In this document: in pieces, positions 6,285 to 13,428 of the stretch
Layout of the letters: each line of letters begins with the position of its first letter
Numbering within the stretch: the stretch's first letter is position 1
Source of the DNA: an uncultured bacterium
Lineage (GTDB): Bacteria; Cyanobacteriota; Vampirovibrionia; Gastranaerophilales; Gastranaerophilaceae
Assembly (NCBI GenBank): GCA_949288685.1
Contig: CASELB010000170.1
Location: 1-16,328 of the forward strand
Direction of reading: 5' to 3'
Length of the DNA: 16,328 nt
Translations under genes and position numbers: made by a program
Notes under the pieces: model-generated
The model's database searches: none
What the model was told of the DNA's origin: nothing
Seen by the model: only the letters and a program-made list of their open reading frames with translations

Positions 6285-7317
6285 TTAATTCATCCTCAAC
6301 GCTTGCACGTGTAATTGTAATTTCACCGGAAACTTCAAGTGAACGGATTGTAGCAACAATCTTAGTTTGAGCTTCTTGTACGTCTTTTGCACGGACAGGA
6401 CCCAGATATTCCATATCATCTTTAAGCATTTGTTGTGCACGTTCGGACATATTTTTAAAGATTTTATCTTTAATTTCATCCTTTGTTCCTTTAAGTGCAA
6501 GAGACAATTCTTTTGAGTCGACTTCCCTGAGGACTTTTTGAATAGAGCGGTCATCAAGTATAACAATATCTTCAAATACGAACATCAGGTCTTTTACTTC
6601 TTGAGCAAGTTCTTGGTTTTCTATATCAAGCCACTCCATGATATTTTTTTCTGTAGCCCTGTCGCAGCAGTTTAAAATATTGGCAAGTGATTCTACGCCG
6701 CCTGCTGTTGAAAAGTCTTGTACAAGTAGGGCTGAGAACTTGCGTTGTACAATGTCTTCTATAACTGATAAAATTTCAGGGTTTGTCGGGGTCATCTCAG
6801 CAATTCGCATTGATACTGCCGCTTGAATATCAGGAGGCAGGAATGATAGCACTTGAGCGGATAGATCAGGTCTTATGTATGCAAGTATAAGTGCAAGCAG
6901 TTGCGGGTTTTCTGATGAAAATGTGTTTGCAAGCTGGCTGGGGTCTGCATCATTAAGAAAATGGAACGGGTTGGTATTAATAAGGGAGTTAACCCTATCA
7001 AGCATTTTACCGGCTTCTTCCGAACCGTATACATTTTCTAAAAGTTGTTTAGCATAACCGACACCGCCCTGTGCGATATAGTTTTTAGCCTGAAAAACAA
7101 CTTTAAATTCTTCTAAAATCCCGTTTAATACATCATCAGGAAGTTTGCCGAGGTTTGCAATATCAAGGGTTATTTGTTCCAGCAAGTCTTTATCGCCGAT
7201 ATTTTTAAGAATTTCAGAGGCAGTATTAGGTCCGAGTGCAATTAATAACGCCGCTACTTTTTGACTCGGACGGGTGATTTTCTGTTCTTTTTTATTCTTT
7301 AAATCCTCTAATGACAT
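6277..7317 (-). CDS. fliG: Flagellar motor switch protein FliG
   Basis: A 346-residue rotor protein that binds the FliF ring and interacts with the stators to produce torque and switching. The N-terminal FliF-binding domain is about residues 15-110 (QKVAALLIALG). The middle domain has ENPQ at 136-139 in place of the usual EHPQ. The C-terminal domain has MFVF (245-248), DDRSIQKVLREVDSKELSLALKG (255-277) and acidic pair D300-D301 followed by GPVR. Length is normal. The start lies 6 bp after the fliF stop, with GAAGGA embedded in the last fliF codons. The stop overlaps fliH by 8 bp. FliG is not part of injectisomes, so its presence identifies the locus as flagellar. Confidence 0.95.
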   Translation of the reverse strand: MSLEDLKNKKEQKITRPSQKVAALLIALGPNTASEILKNIGDKDLLEQITLDIANLGKLPDDVLNGILEEFKVVFQAKNYIAQGGVGYAKQLLENVYGSEEAGKMLDRVNSLINTNPFHFLNDADPSQLANTFSSENPQLLALILAYIRPDLSAQVLSFLPPDIQAAVSMRIAEMTPTNPEILSVIEDIVQRKFSALLVQDFSTAGGVESLANILNCCDRATEKNIMEWLDIENQELAQEVKDLMFVFEDIVILDDRSIQKVLREVDSKELSLALKGTKDEIKDKIFKNMSERAQQMLKDDMEYLGPVRAKDVQEAQTKIVATIRSLEVSGEITITRASVEDELIE

Positions 7318-7323
7318 CCTCTA

Positions 7324-8889
7324 TTAATCCTTCAAATAAGATGTTATTAACTTGGCAGCTTCTTCCGGAGACTGCATTACAATGTCGTTAAGTTCATTAA
7401 TGCTTGCTTCTTTTTGTGATTGAGTATAATTTTTTCTAAACTCAATTATTGGTTCTCTGTCAGCCATTTGTGCAATTGCCTCTTCTCCCGGAGTAATTGA
7501 AACAGTTGTATTTCCGCCTCCTGAGTGTACTGTCGGCATTTTAACTTTTGCAAACTTATCCAGTATGCCTTTTAACATAATAAGTGCAATTAAGCCAAGT
7601 GCAAACAGTATTACAAGCGGAAGGACATTATCAACAACCGTACCGACAACTTGTTCGCGTTGATACTTCGCCTGTATTTTTTCCTGACGTTCTTCTTCAG
7701 CCGCAAGACCCTCAAATTGAAGTCCTGAAACAGTTATCACATCTCCGCGCTCGTAATTTCCACCCGAGGCTGATAGTACAAGGTTTTCAATTTCTTTTTT
7801 TTCGGCATCCGTAAGGATTTTATTAACGGCAACTGCTATTGTCAGACGTTTAATTGTTCCCGGTGCGTAAACTACCTGTTTGATTTCTTTTGATACACTG
7901 TAGTTTATTGCACTTTTTTCTTTCGAATAATTTAGATTTTTAGGATTAGCGGTAACACCGTTTTGTACAGGTATCTGGTTCGGGTTTTCGTAAGTTTCAA
8001 TCTCTGTTTGAGAGCTTGTCATTACGCCCTGATTGGTGTTAGCAACAGGAATGTAGCTTTCAATGGTTGCTTTTGCGGAATTAAAGTCAATATCTGCATT
8101 TACTTGAACGGAAACATTGCCTACACCTACTATTTTTTCAAGTACTTTAGTGACTTTTGACGCAGTTTGTCCTTCTAAATTGGTTTTAAAACTTTCCATA
8201 TCGGTAGAGTTTTTGGCAACTTCATCAGAGAGGCTTGCGCCGTTCTGGTCTGTAATAAATACTCTCTCCGGAGAAAGCCGCGGAACAGAGAATGCGACCA
8301 GATTTTTTATTGCCTTAACCTGCGTGGTTTTAAGTCTGTAGCCCGGTTCTAATACGAGCATAACAGATGCCGATGGCGCTTCGTCTTTATCCTGAAATAT
8401 CGAGCGCTCCGGCTCTGCAAGGTGAACTTTTGCATATCTTATCCCCTTCATTTTTTCTATTGCGCGGGTTAATTCACCTTGATAAATCCGTTGTTTTGTT
8501 AATTTATTTTTAAAATCGGTAGAGCCAAGCTGCATATCATCCAGTAATTCAAATCCTGAATCTTCGCGTTGAATCATATCGTTTTCTACAACAAAAACCC
8601 TAAGTTCATCTCTGACATTTGACGGTACAAAAATCGTACGTTTATCTTCTGATAATTTATAAGGGTGTCCGTTCTTTTTTAATCCTTCTATTACGCTTAT
8701 AGCATTGTTTTCGCTTAAATCTGAATACAATACCGCCCAATCAGGTTCAAGTGCTTTAGACAGGAAAAAAGATGCTGCAACGAGGGTAAGTACGACGATA
8801 ACAAGCATTGCAAACTTCTGTGTACTGTCTAAACCGTTCCACAAACGTTTTACATCTGACGCTAGTAAGTTAAAATAATTGCCTTCCAT
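7324..8889 (-). CDS. fliF: Flagellar MS-ring protein FliF
   Basis: A 521-residue inner-membrane protein that assembles into the MS ring, the base on which the rotor and export gate are built. The first transmembrane helix is about residues 26-44. The periplasmic ring-building YscJ/FliF domains follow, including LTKQRIYQGELTRAIEKMKG and VHLAEPERSIF. The second transmembrane helix is about 422-440. A cytoplasmic tail of about 80 residues ends in the acidic FliG-binding helix (INELNDIVMQSPEEAAKLI). Length and topology are typical. It is first in the operon fliF-fliG-fliH-fliI; fliE, often just upstream, is replaced by a divergent transporter. The Shine-Dalgarno is weak (AAAGG, 13 nt upstream). 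Confidence 0.95.
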   Translation of the reverse strand: MEGNYFNLLASDVKRLWNGLDSTQKFAMLVIVVLTLVAASFFLSKALEPDWAVLYSDLSENNAISVIEGLKKNGHPYKLSEDKRTIFVPSNVRDELRVFVVENDMIQREDSGFELLDDMQLGSTDFKNKLTKQRIYQGELTRAIEKMKGIRYAKVHLAEPERSIFQDKDEAPSASVMLVLEPGYRLKTTQVKAIKNLVAFSVPRLSPERVFITDQNGASLSDEVAKNSTDMESFKTNLEGQTASKVTKVLEKIVGVGNVSVQVNADIDFNSAKATIESYIPVANTNQGVMTSSQTEIETYENPNQIPVQNGVTANPKNLNYSKEKSAINYSVSKEIKQVVYAPGTIKRLTIAVAVNKILTDAEKKEIENLVLSASGGNYERGDVITVSGLQFEGLAAEEERQEKIQAKYQREQVVGTVVDNVLPLVILFALGLIALIMLKGILDKFAKVKMPTVHSGGGNTTVSITPGEEAIAQMADREPIIEFRKNYTQSQKEASINELNDIVMQSPEEAAKLITSYLKD

Positions 8890-8918
8890 TTTATGTAATT
8901 TTACCTTTTAGTTTAAAA

Positions 8919-8924
8919 ATTATA
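8919..8924 (-). promoter_or_regulatory. TATAAT -10 box of the flagellar operon
   Basis: A perfect TATAAT on the minus strand lies 29 nt before the fliF ATG, leaving room for a leader. No clear TTGACA lies at 16-18 bp, and there is no sigma-28 or sigma-54 consensus in this gap. Confidence 0.4.
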
Positions 8925-8977
8925 GAATACTCCCACAATAATATAATAATACCGTGGAATAAAAATCTTTTCAATTT

Positions 8978-8995
8978 TGTAAAGCTAACTTTACA
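8978..8995. promoter_or_regulatory. 18-bp palindrome between fliF and sulP, possible operator
   Basis: TGTAAAGCTAACTTTACA is a perfect inverted repeat with 7-bp arms and a 4-bp centre, in the divergent gap. It lies about 32 bp upstream of the putative sulP -10 box. A half-site with the same surroundings recurs upstream of the small gene at 3934. The regulator is unknown. Confidence 0.4.
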
Positions 8996-9026
8996 GTATT
9001 TGTATTAGATTTTTATTTATTTATTG

Positions 9027-9032
9027 TAAAAT
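9027..9032 (+). promoter_or_regulatory. TAAAAT -10-like box close to the sulP start
   Basis: TAAAAT is followed by 8 nt and the ATG of sulP, with no Shine-Dalgarno between. The transcript would have a leader of at most a few bases. Confidence 0.3.
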
Positions 9033-9040
9033 AAATAGTA

Positions 9041-10648
9041 ATGAAAATATTAAACCAAATACGAGGTGATTTTTTAGGTGGAGTTGTTTCTTCAATTGTT
9101 GCACTACCTCAGGCACTTGCTTTTGGGGTAGCTACGGGCTTAGGTGCCGGTGCCGGTGTTTGGAGTGCAATAATTCTCTGTCTTATTGCGGGTGTTTTAG
9201 GCGGTGTTCTTGTTTCAGGTCCGACAGGACCTGTAACAATTATTCTTACGTCAATGATTTTAACAAATTCATTTGATTTACAAATGATTGTTACGGTAAT
9301 GGCGCTTGCTGCAATATTTCAGATAATAATAGGGCTTACTCCGATGCCCGGAATTGTTAAGTATGTACCATACCCTGTAATATCGGGTTTTATGAACGGC
9401 GTAGGTGTTTTGCTTATACTGCTGCAGCTAAATCCTCTGGCAGGACAGCGCGGCTTGGCTTCGCCAATTGAAGGTATTAAATCTCTTTTTACGCTGCCGG
9501 TTGATTATAGTGCGCTTGCTCTCGGCTTTTTAACACTGATAATTGTATTTTTTACGCCTAAAAAAATAAACAGAATTTTCCCGTCACAAATAATTGCACT
9601 TATAATCGGAACGATTGTTTCGGTTAAAATAGGTGCGGAGGTTCCGAGAATATCTGAAATTTCGTTTAACTTTCCTGAATTTGTAGTTCCTGTACTGAAT
9701 TTAAAAACAATCTTTGATTGTATACCGTTTGCGCTTGTGCTGGCTATAATCGCATCTTCAGAAAGCCTTTTAACATCGCTGGTTGTAGACTCGCTTACCA
9801 AGTCGAAAACACCTCCCAAGAGAGTATTAACAGCTCAAGGGATTGGTAATTTTTTCTGTGCGCTGACGGGTTCATTGTTCGGTTCTGCTGCAACTATGCG
9901 GAGTGCGGCTGCAATTAATGCCGGTGCCACAACCAGACTGGTTACTGTTATAAATCCTTTAATACTTCTTGCTGTACTTATTTGTTTTTCTGAGTTTGCA
10001 AAACAAATTCCGTTATGCGTCCTTGCCGGTATATTGATTAAGATTGGTTATGATATTATTGATACAAAACTGCTTAAAGTAATAAAATATGCACCTAAAG
10101 ATGATTTATACGTTTTAGCCGTAGTCTTTTTCCTGACGGTATTTTATAACCTGATTTTTGCGGTGGGTGCGGGAATTACTCTTGCCGCACTTCTTTATGC
10201 CAAAAGAGTTGCCGACAAAACTTCGCTTGGTGTAAAAACTATTCAGGATGATGAAATTGATGAATTGGAAAAACAATTATTTAAAGTTTATAATTATCAA
10301 GTTCGTGTTGTACATATTGACGGACAATTTTTCTTTGGTTCGGCAACGCAGCTTGTAGCGCAATTTGAAGAACAGTTAGGAACAAAATTTCTTATTCTTA
10401 ACTATGAATCCGGTGATTTGCTTGATATATCCGCAGTGTTTGCACTGGAAGATATTATCATAAGACTTCAGAGTCAGCGTATACGGGTTATGCTTGTCAT
10501 TAAAAACGAAAATCTGCGTACGCAGTTAAAAGATTTAAATATAGTGTCACAGGTTGGTGAAGATAATATTTTTTATTCTGAATATGATGCGGTTGATGAG
10601 GCTAAAAATCGTATAAGAAATAAATTTCTGCCGGAAGAAAAGAATTAA
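9041..10648 (+). CDS. SulP-family anion transporter, BicA-like, with STAS domain
   Basis: A 535-residue inner-membrane transporter. Residues 1-385 form the hydrophobic SulP/SLC26 core, beginning IRGDFLGGVVSSIVALPQAL with the signature VSGPTGPVT at 58-66 and YPVISGFMNGVGV at 111-123. Residues about 420-525 are a cytoplasmic STAS domain. From memory, wording and length resemble cyanobacterial BicA, the sodium-dependent bicarbonate transporter, more than proton-coupled sulfate permeases. At the substrate site, however, it has E241 (SSESLLTSL) where BicA has Asp258; Glu is common in other SulP proteins. The substrate (bicarbonate, sulfate, dicarboxylate or other anion) is therefore open. It is divergent from fliF. 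The padR-like gene follows after 41 bp and has its own promoter-like boxes. Confidence 0.9.
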   Translation: MKILNQIRGDFLGGVVSSIVALPQALAFGVATGLGAGAGVWSAIILCLIAGVLGGVLVSGPTGPVTIILTSMILTNSFDLQMIVTVMALAAIFQIIIGLTPMPGIVKYVPYPVISGFMNGVGVLLILLQLNPLAGQRGLASPIEGIKSLFTLPVDYSALALGFLTLIIVFFTPKKINRIFPSQIIALIIGTIVSVKIGAEVPRISEISFNFPEFVVPVLNLKTIFDCIPFALVLAIIASSESLLTSLVVDSLTKSKTPPKRVLTAQGIGNFFCALTGSLFGSAATMRSAAAINAGATTRLVTVINPLILLAVLICFSEFAKQIPLCVLAGILIKIGYDIIDTKLLKVIKYAPKDDLYVLAVVFFLTVFYNLIFAVGAGITLAALLYAKRVADKTSLGVKTIQDDEIDELEKQLFKVYNYQVRVVHIDGQFFFGSATQLVAQFEEQLGTKFLILNYESGDLLDISAVFALEDIIIRLQSQRIRVMLVIKNENLRTQLKDLNIVSQVGEDNIFYSEYDAVDEAKNRIRNKFLPEEKN

Positions 10649-10654
10649 AAATCA

Positions 10655-10683
10655 TTGTATAAACCCGCGTTTTATGCTACCCT
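10655..10683 (+). promoter_or_regulatory. Possible promoter of the padR-like gene
   Basis: TTGTAT (10655-10660), a 17-bp spacer, then TACCCT (10678-10683) preceded by TGC, an extended -10. Exactly 6 nt separate it from the ATG, the same spacing as at rimO and xerD. The hexamers are weak. The AAAGG before the ATG is too close for a normal Shine-Dalgarno. Confidence 0.3.
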
Positions 10684-10689
10684 AAAGGT

Positions 10690-11196
10690 ATGATTGAACT
10701 CCTGATTTTATACTTGCTAAACAAATTTCAGCTTACAATGTACGGGCTTCAAAAAAGGATTGCGGAAGATTTTTCAATCTATACAAAACCGGGTATAGGT
10801 ACAATAAAGCCGGCGCTTGTACGTCTGGAGAGCAAAGGGTTTGTTATGTCAAGGCGTTCTATTTCTAATGGCGGCAGAGTTGCTGTTTATTATACAATTA
10901 CACCTGCCGGAATGGATGAATTAAAACGGCTGATTGTTGCAAGGACTTCGGATAATCCTGTTAAATTCTTAAATACGGCGCGGGTTAAACTGATTTGCGC
11001 TGCGCTGCTTACACCGGATGAACAGGTTAAACTTATTGATAATCTTAAACTAAAAGCCGAAAGTATATATAATAAAACCGCAGTAAAACTTGAAAATACA
11101 GACTTTTATTACAAAATGGTTACTGATAATCAATTGCAGGAATACAAAAATTTTATGTCGCTTTTGGAAGGTATGAGAAATGGCTGCACTGGTTAG
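10690..11196 (+). CDS. PadR-like winged-helix transcriptional regulator
   Basis: A 168-residue protein whose first 85 residues follow the PadR winged-helix plan: ILYLLNKFQLTMYGLQKRI, then GTIKPALVRLESKGFV (recognition helix and wing start) and GGRVAVYYTITPAGMDELKRL. The C-terminal part (about 90-165) is helical and probably mediates dimerisation. PadR proteins are usually repressors that respond to small molecules, often phenolics or drugs. The ligand here is unknown. The start at 10690 agrees with the family's N-terminus. The stop overlaps the start of the radical SAM gene by 17 bp, so the two are co-transcribed and likely coupled. Confidence 0.85.
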   Translation: MIELLILYLLNKFQLTMYGLQKRIAEDFSIYTKPGIGTIKPALVRLESKGFVMSRRSISNGGRVAVYYTITPAGMDELKRLIVARTSDNPVKFLNTARVKLICAALLTPDEQVKLIDNLKLKAESIYNKTAVKLENTDFYYKMVTDNQLQEYKNFMSLLEGMRNGCTG

Positions 11197-12451
11197 CGAA
11201 GTTTTAAAAGATTCTATTGCGGAAGAGCTTGGAATTACAACGGGGGACGAAATTCTTTCTGTTGACGGAATGAAGCTCCGTGATATGATTGATTATAAAT
11301 TTTTAACTGCATCGGAAGAGTTAACAATTGAAATAAAAAAAGTAAACGGCGAAATTGAAGAAATAGAACTTGAAAAAGATTTTGATGATGATTTGGGAAT
11401 TGTGTTTGAAAGTGCGGTTTTTGATAAGATTAAACCGTGCTTAAATCATTGTATTTTCTGTTTTGTAGACCAGCAGCCGAAAGGCTTGAGGAAAACTCTT
11501 TATATTAAAGACGATGATTACAGATTATCATACCTGCAGGGAACATATATTACACTGACAAATCTTACGGATGAAGATAAAAAGCGTATAAAATCAATGA
11601 GTTTAGGGCCTTTTTATATTTCCGTGCATACCACAAACCCCGATTTGCGTATAAAAATGCTTCGAAATCCTAACGCCGGCAAGATTATGGAAGAATTAAA
11701 ATGGTTTAAAAAGAATCACATACCATTTCATACCCAGATTGTTCTCTGCCCCGGATTTAATGATGGGGAAGAACTTGACAGGACATTGCGGGAACTTACT
11801 TCCCTGAAATCCGCGCTGTTGTCGGTTGCCATTGTGCCGGTCGGGATTACAAATTTCAGGGAAGGCAGTCTGTTAAAGGAAATAACAAGGGAAAAAGCAA
11901 TTGAAACAATAGAAATTGCTAATAAATACAAAAAAGTTTGCTGCTCTGATGAATTCTTTTTAAAAGCGGAGATGGATATTCCTCCTCAGAAATATTACGG
12001 AAACTATCCGCAGTTATCGGACGGAGTTGGCTCATTAAGGCTGCTTTTGGAAGATTTTAAAACTTGTAAACTGACTAAAGAAATAAAAACTCCGCTAAGA
12101 CTCGTATTTGCTTCCTCTGTTGCTGCGTACGGTGCCGTAAAACAAATTGCGGACAGATTTAATAAAGTGAAAAACCTTGAATGTGTTGTTCTTCCGGTAA
12201 AATCCGAATACTGGGGAAAGAATATAACGGTAGCAGGGTTAATTACATCGGATGATCTTATAAATACGGTTAAAGATGTAAGCGCGGATTATGTTGTTAT
12301 ACCGTCCGTGATGCTTAAACCGTATAGTGAAGATTTTTTAGACGGTAATAATCTTGATTATGTGAGAGAAAAGACGGGTAAAAAGTTTCTTGTGATAAAA
12401 AATTGCTGTTCGTTTAAAGAAGTTGTTGATTTTGTAAATTCTTTTTCATAA
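11180..12451 (+). CDS. DUF512 / TIGR03279-type radical SAM protein
   Basis: A 423-residue putative Fe-S oxidoreductase. An N-terminal PDZ-like segment (about 1-75, IAEELGITTGDEILSVDG) is followed by a radical SAM cluster motif CxxxCxxC at C87, C91, C94 (KPCLNHCIFCFVDQQPKGLR). The core (DDYRLSYLQGTYITLTNL, PFYISVHTTNPDLR, HTQIVLCPGFNDG) comes next, and the DUF512 C-terminal region covers the last 200 or so residues. The family is nearly universal in Cyanobacteria and common in Clostridia, with no proven reaction that I know of. The start at 11180 has GGAAGG 8 nt upstream inside the padR-like gene, which it overlaps by 17 bp. Length is near the family norm. Confidence 0.92.
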   Translation: MAALVSEVLKDSIAEELGITTGDEILSVDGMKLRDMIDYKFLTASEELTIEIKKVNGEIEEIELEKDFDDDLGIVFESAVFDKIKPCLNHCIFCFVDQQPKGLRKTLYIKDDDYRLSYLQGTYITLTNLTDEDKKRIKSMSLGPFYISVHTTNPDLRIKMLRNPNAGKIMEELKWFKKNHIPFHTQIVLCPGFNDGEELDRTLRELTSLKSALLSVAIVPVGITNFREGSLLKEITREKAIETIEIANKYKKVCCSDEFFLKAEMDIPPQKYYGNYPQLSDGVGSLRLLLEDFKTCKLTKEIKTPLRLVFASSVAAYGAVKQIADRFNKVKNLECVVLPVKSEYWGKNITVAGLITSDDLINTVKDVSADYVVIPSVMLKPYSEDFLDGNNLDYVREKTGKKFLVIKNCCSFKEVVDFVNSFS

Positions 12452-12499
12452 TCATTAGTATAAAAGCAATTTTTAAACGAAAAAAGTTTTATTATATAT

Positions 12500-13363
12500 A
12501 TGGGAATTAATGATATTTATTTTAATCCATTTAATCCGGGGATGAGCGGGTATTATAGCAACACTCCGCAGTATACCTCTGATTTTAATGTTTTTAATCC
12601 CGTCGGAGATTCTGTGCCGGGCGGAGACAGTTTTACGCGGACAACTTCTGCTCCTGTTGAAAAGCCGCTTTACGGAATAGACAAATTTAACGCTATGAGT
12701 GAGGCGGAGCGTGCCTTAATAGAAATTCCGCAAGATACAAGAAAACAGATTGATGAAGTCTTGAGTATGACAAATACTATAGAAAAAGAGTTAAAACACA
12801 GATACCCGAATGGGGTTAACCTTGTCGGGCTGGGGCGTTCGCCGTCTCTTTTAATGGAAGTATTTAAGGCAAAAGGGTATGATACTAAAACATGTGCGCT
12901 TTCCAATCTTACCGGCGGAGAGTATGATATAAGCGGGAAATACGGTTATTTAAAACAGTTAGATACAAATGACGTAAAAGCGTATAACGAGTACTTAAAA
13001 GAACTCGGGCTTACACCGGAGAAAATCAAAGCAAGCACAAAACCGACAGTATTTGTCGATTATACAAGAACAGGAAATTCTTTAAGAAGTTTTGCGGAAC
13101 TTCTTAAACGTCCTGAAATCGGTATTGGCAATCTGGATAATGTTGCATTTTTAAGCCTTAACAAAGACCTTATGCCGAATCAAACTATGGCAGACAAAGC
13201 GTTGATAGATAAATTCTGGGAAAATCTCGGAATAAAAAATTTCTCATTTACTCCGCGCGTTAATATTTCAGAGCTTGGCAGAGCGGGTGAAATTGTGAGA
13301 AACTTTAAACCTGCGGAAAGTGCAGCAAAATTTCTTCTGCAAATCATTAAAGTGATTAAATAA
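12500..13363 (+). CDS. Phosphoribosyltransferase-like protein with disordered N-terminus, unknown function
   Basis: A 287-residue protein I cannot name. Residues 1-55 are low in complexity, rich in Asn, Pro, Gly, Tyr and Ser with FNPF and VFNP repeats, and likely disordered. Residues about 80-260 look like a type I phosphoribosyltransferase fold. NLVGLGRSPSLLMEVF (107-122) resembles loop I, and TVFVDYTRTGNSLRSF (183-198) resembles the PRPP loop, with D187, T191, G192 and S194. The usual second acidic residue beside D187 is Y188, so catalysis is uncertain. There is no signal peptide or membrane helix. The start has no Shine-Dalgarno; the ATG is preceded by TATTATATAT. The gene is alone, 48 bp after the radical SAM gene, and ends at a strong hairpin terminator. 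Confidence 0.75.
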   Translation: MGINDIYFNPFNPGMSGYYSNTPQYTSDFNVFNPVGDSVPGGDSFTRTTSAPVEKPLYGIDKFNAMSEAERALIEIPQDTRKQIDEVLSMTNTIEKELKHRYPNGVNLVGLGRSPSLLMEVFKAKGYDTKTCALSNLTGGEYDISGKYGYLKQLDTNDVKAYNEYLKELGLTPEKIKASTKPTVFVDYTRTGNSLRSFAELLKRPEIGIGNLDNVAFLSLNKDLMPNQTMADKALIDKFWENLGIKNFSFTPRVNISELGRAGEIVRNFKPAESAAKFLLQIIKVIK

Positions 13364-13364
13364 T

Positions 13365-13407
13365 ATATAACAGACAGGATTATTAAATCCTGTCTGTTAT
13401 ATTTTTG
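13365..13407. terminator. Intrinsic terminator, 16-bp perfect stem
   Basis: ATATAACAGACAGGAT (13365-13380), loop TATTAA, then ATCCTGTCTGTTATAT (13387-13402), followed by TTTTGT. It begins 2 nt after the stop of the PRTase-like gene and lies between two convergent genes. The T tract serves the plus strand; on the minus strand it may also stop tyrS transcripts, though the T tract there is poor. Confidence 0.85.
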
Positions 13408-13428
13408 TGTAATATAAACTCGTCATTT

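Noticed and set aside
4211..8889. Type III secretion injectisome instead of flagellum
   Set aside because: FliG, specific to the flagellar rotor, is present, and FliF has the two-helix flagellar form.
8978..8995. NtcA site (GTA-N8-TAC)
   Set aside because: The spacing here is GTA-N10-TAC. TnrA-type TGTNA-N7-TNACA also fails by one base.
12452..12499. Terminator after the radical SAM gene
   Set aside because: The AT-rich gap has only a weak 4-bp stem (AAAC/GTTT), not enough to call.
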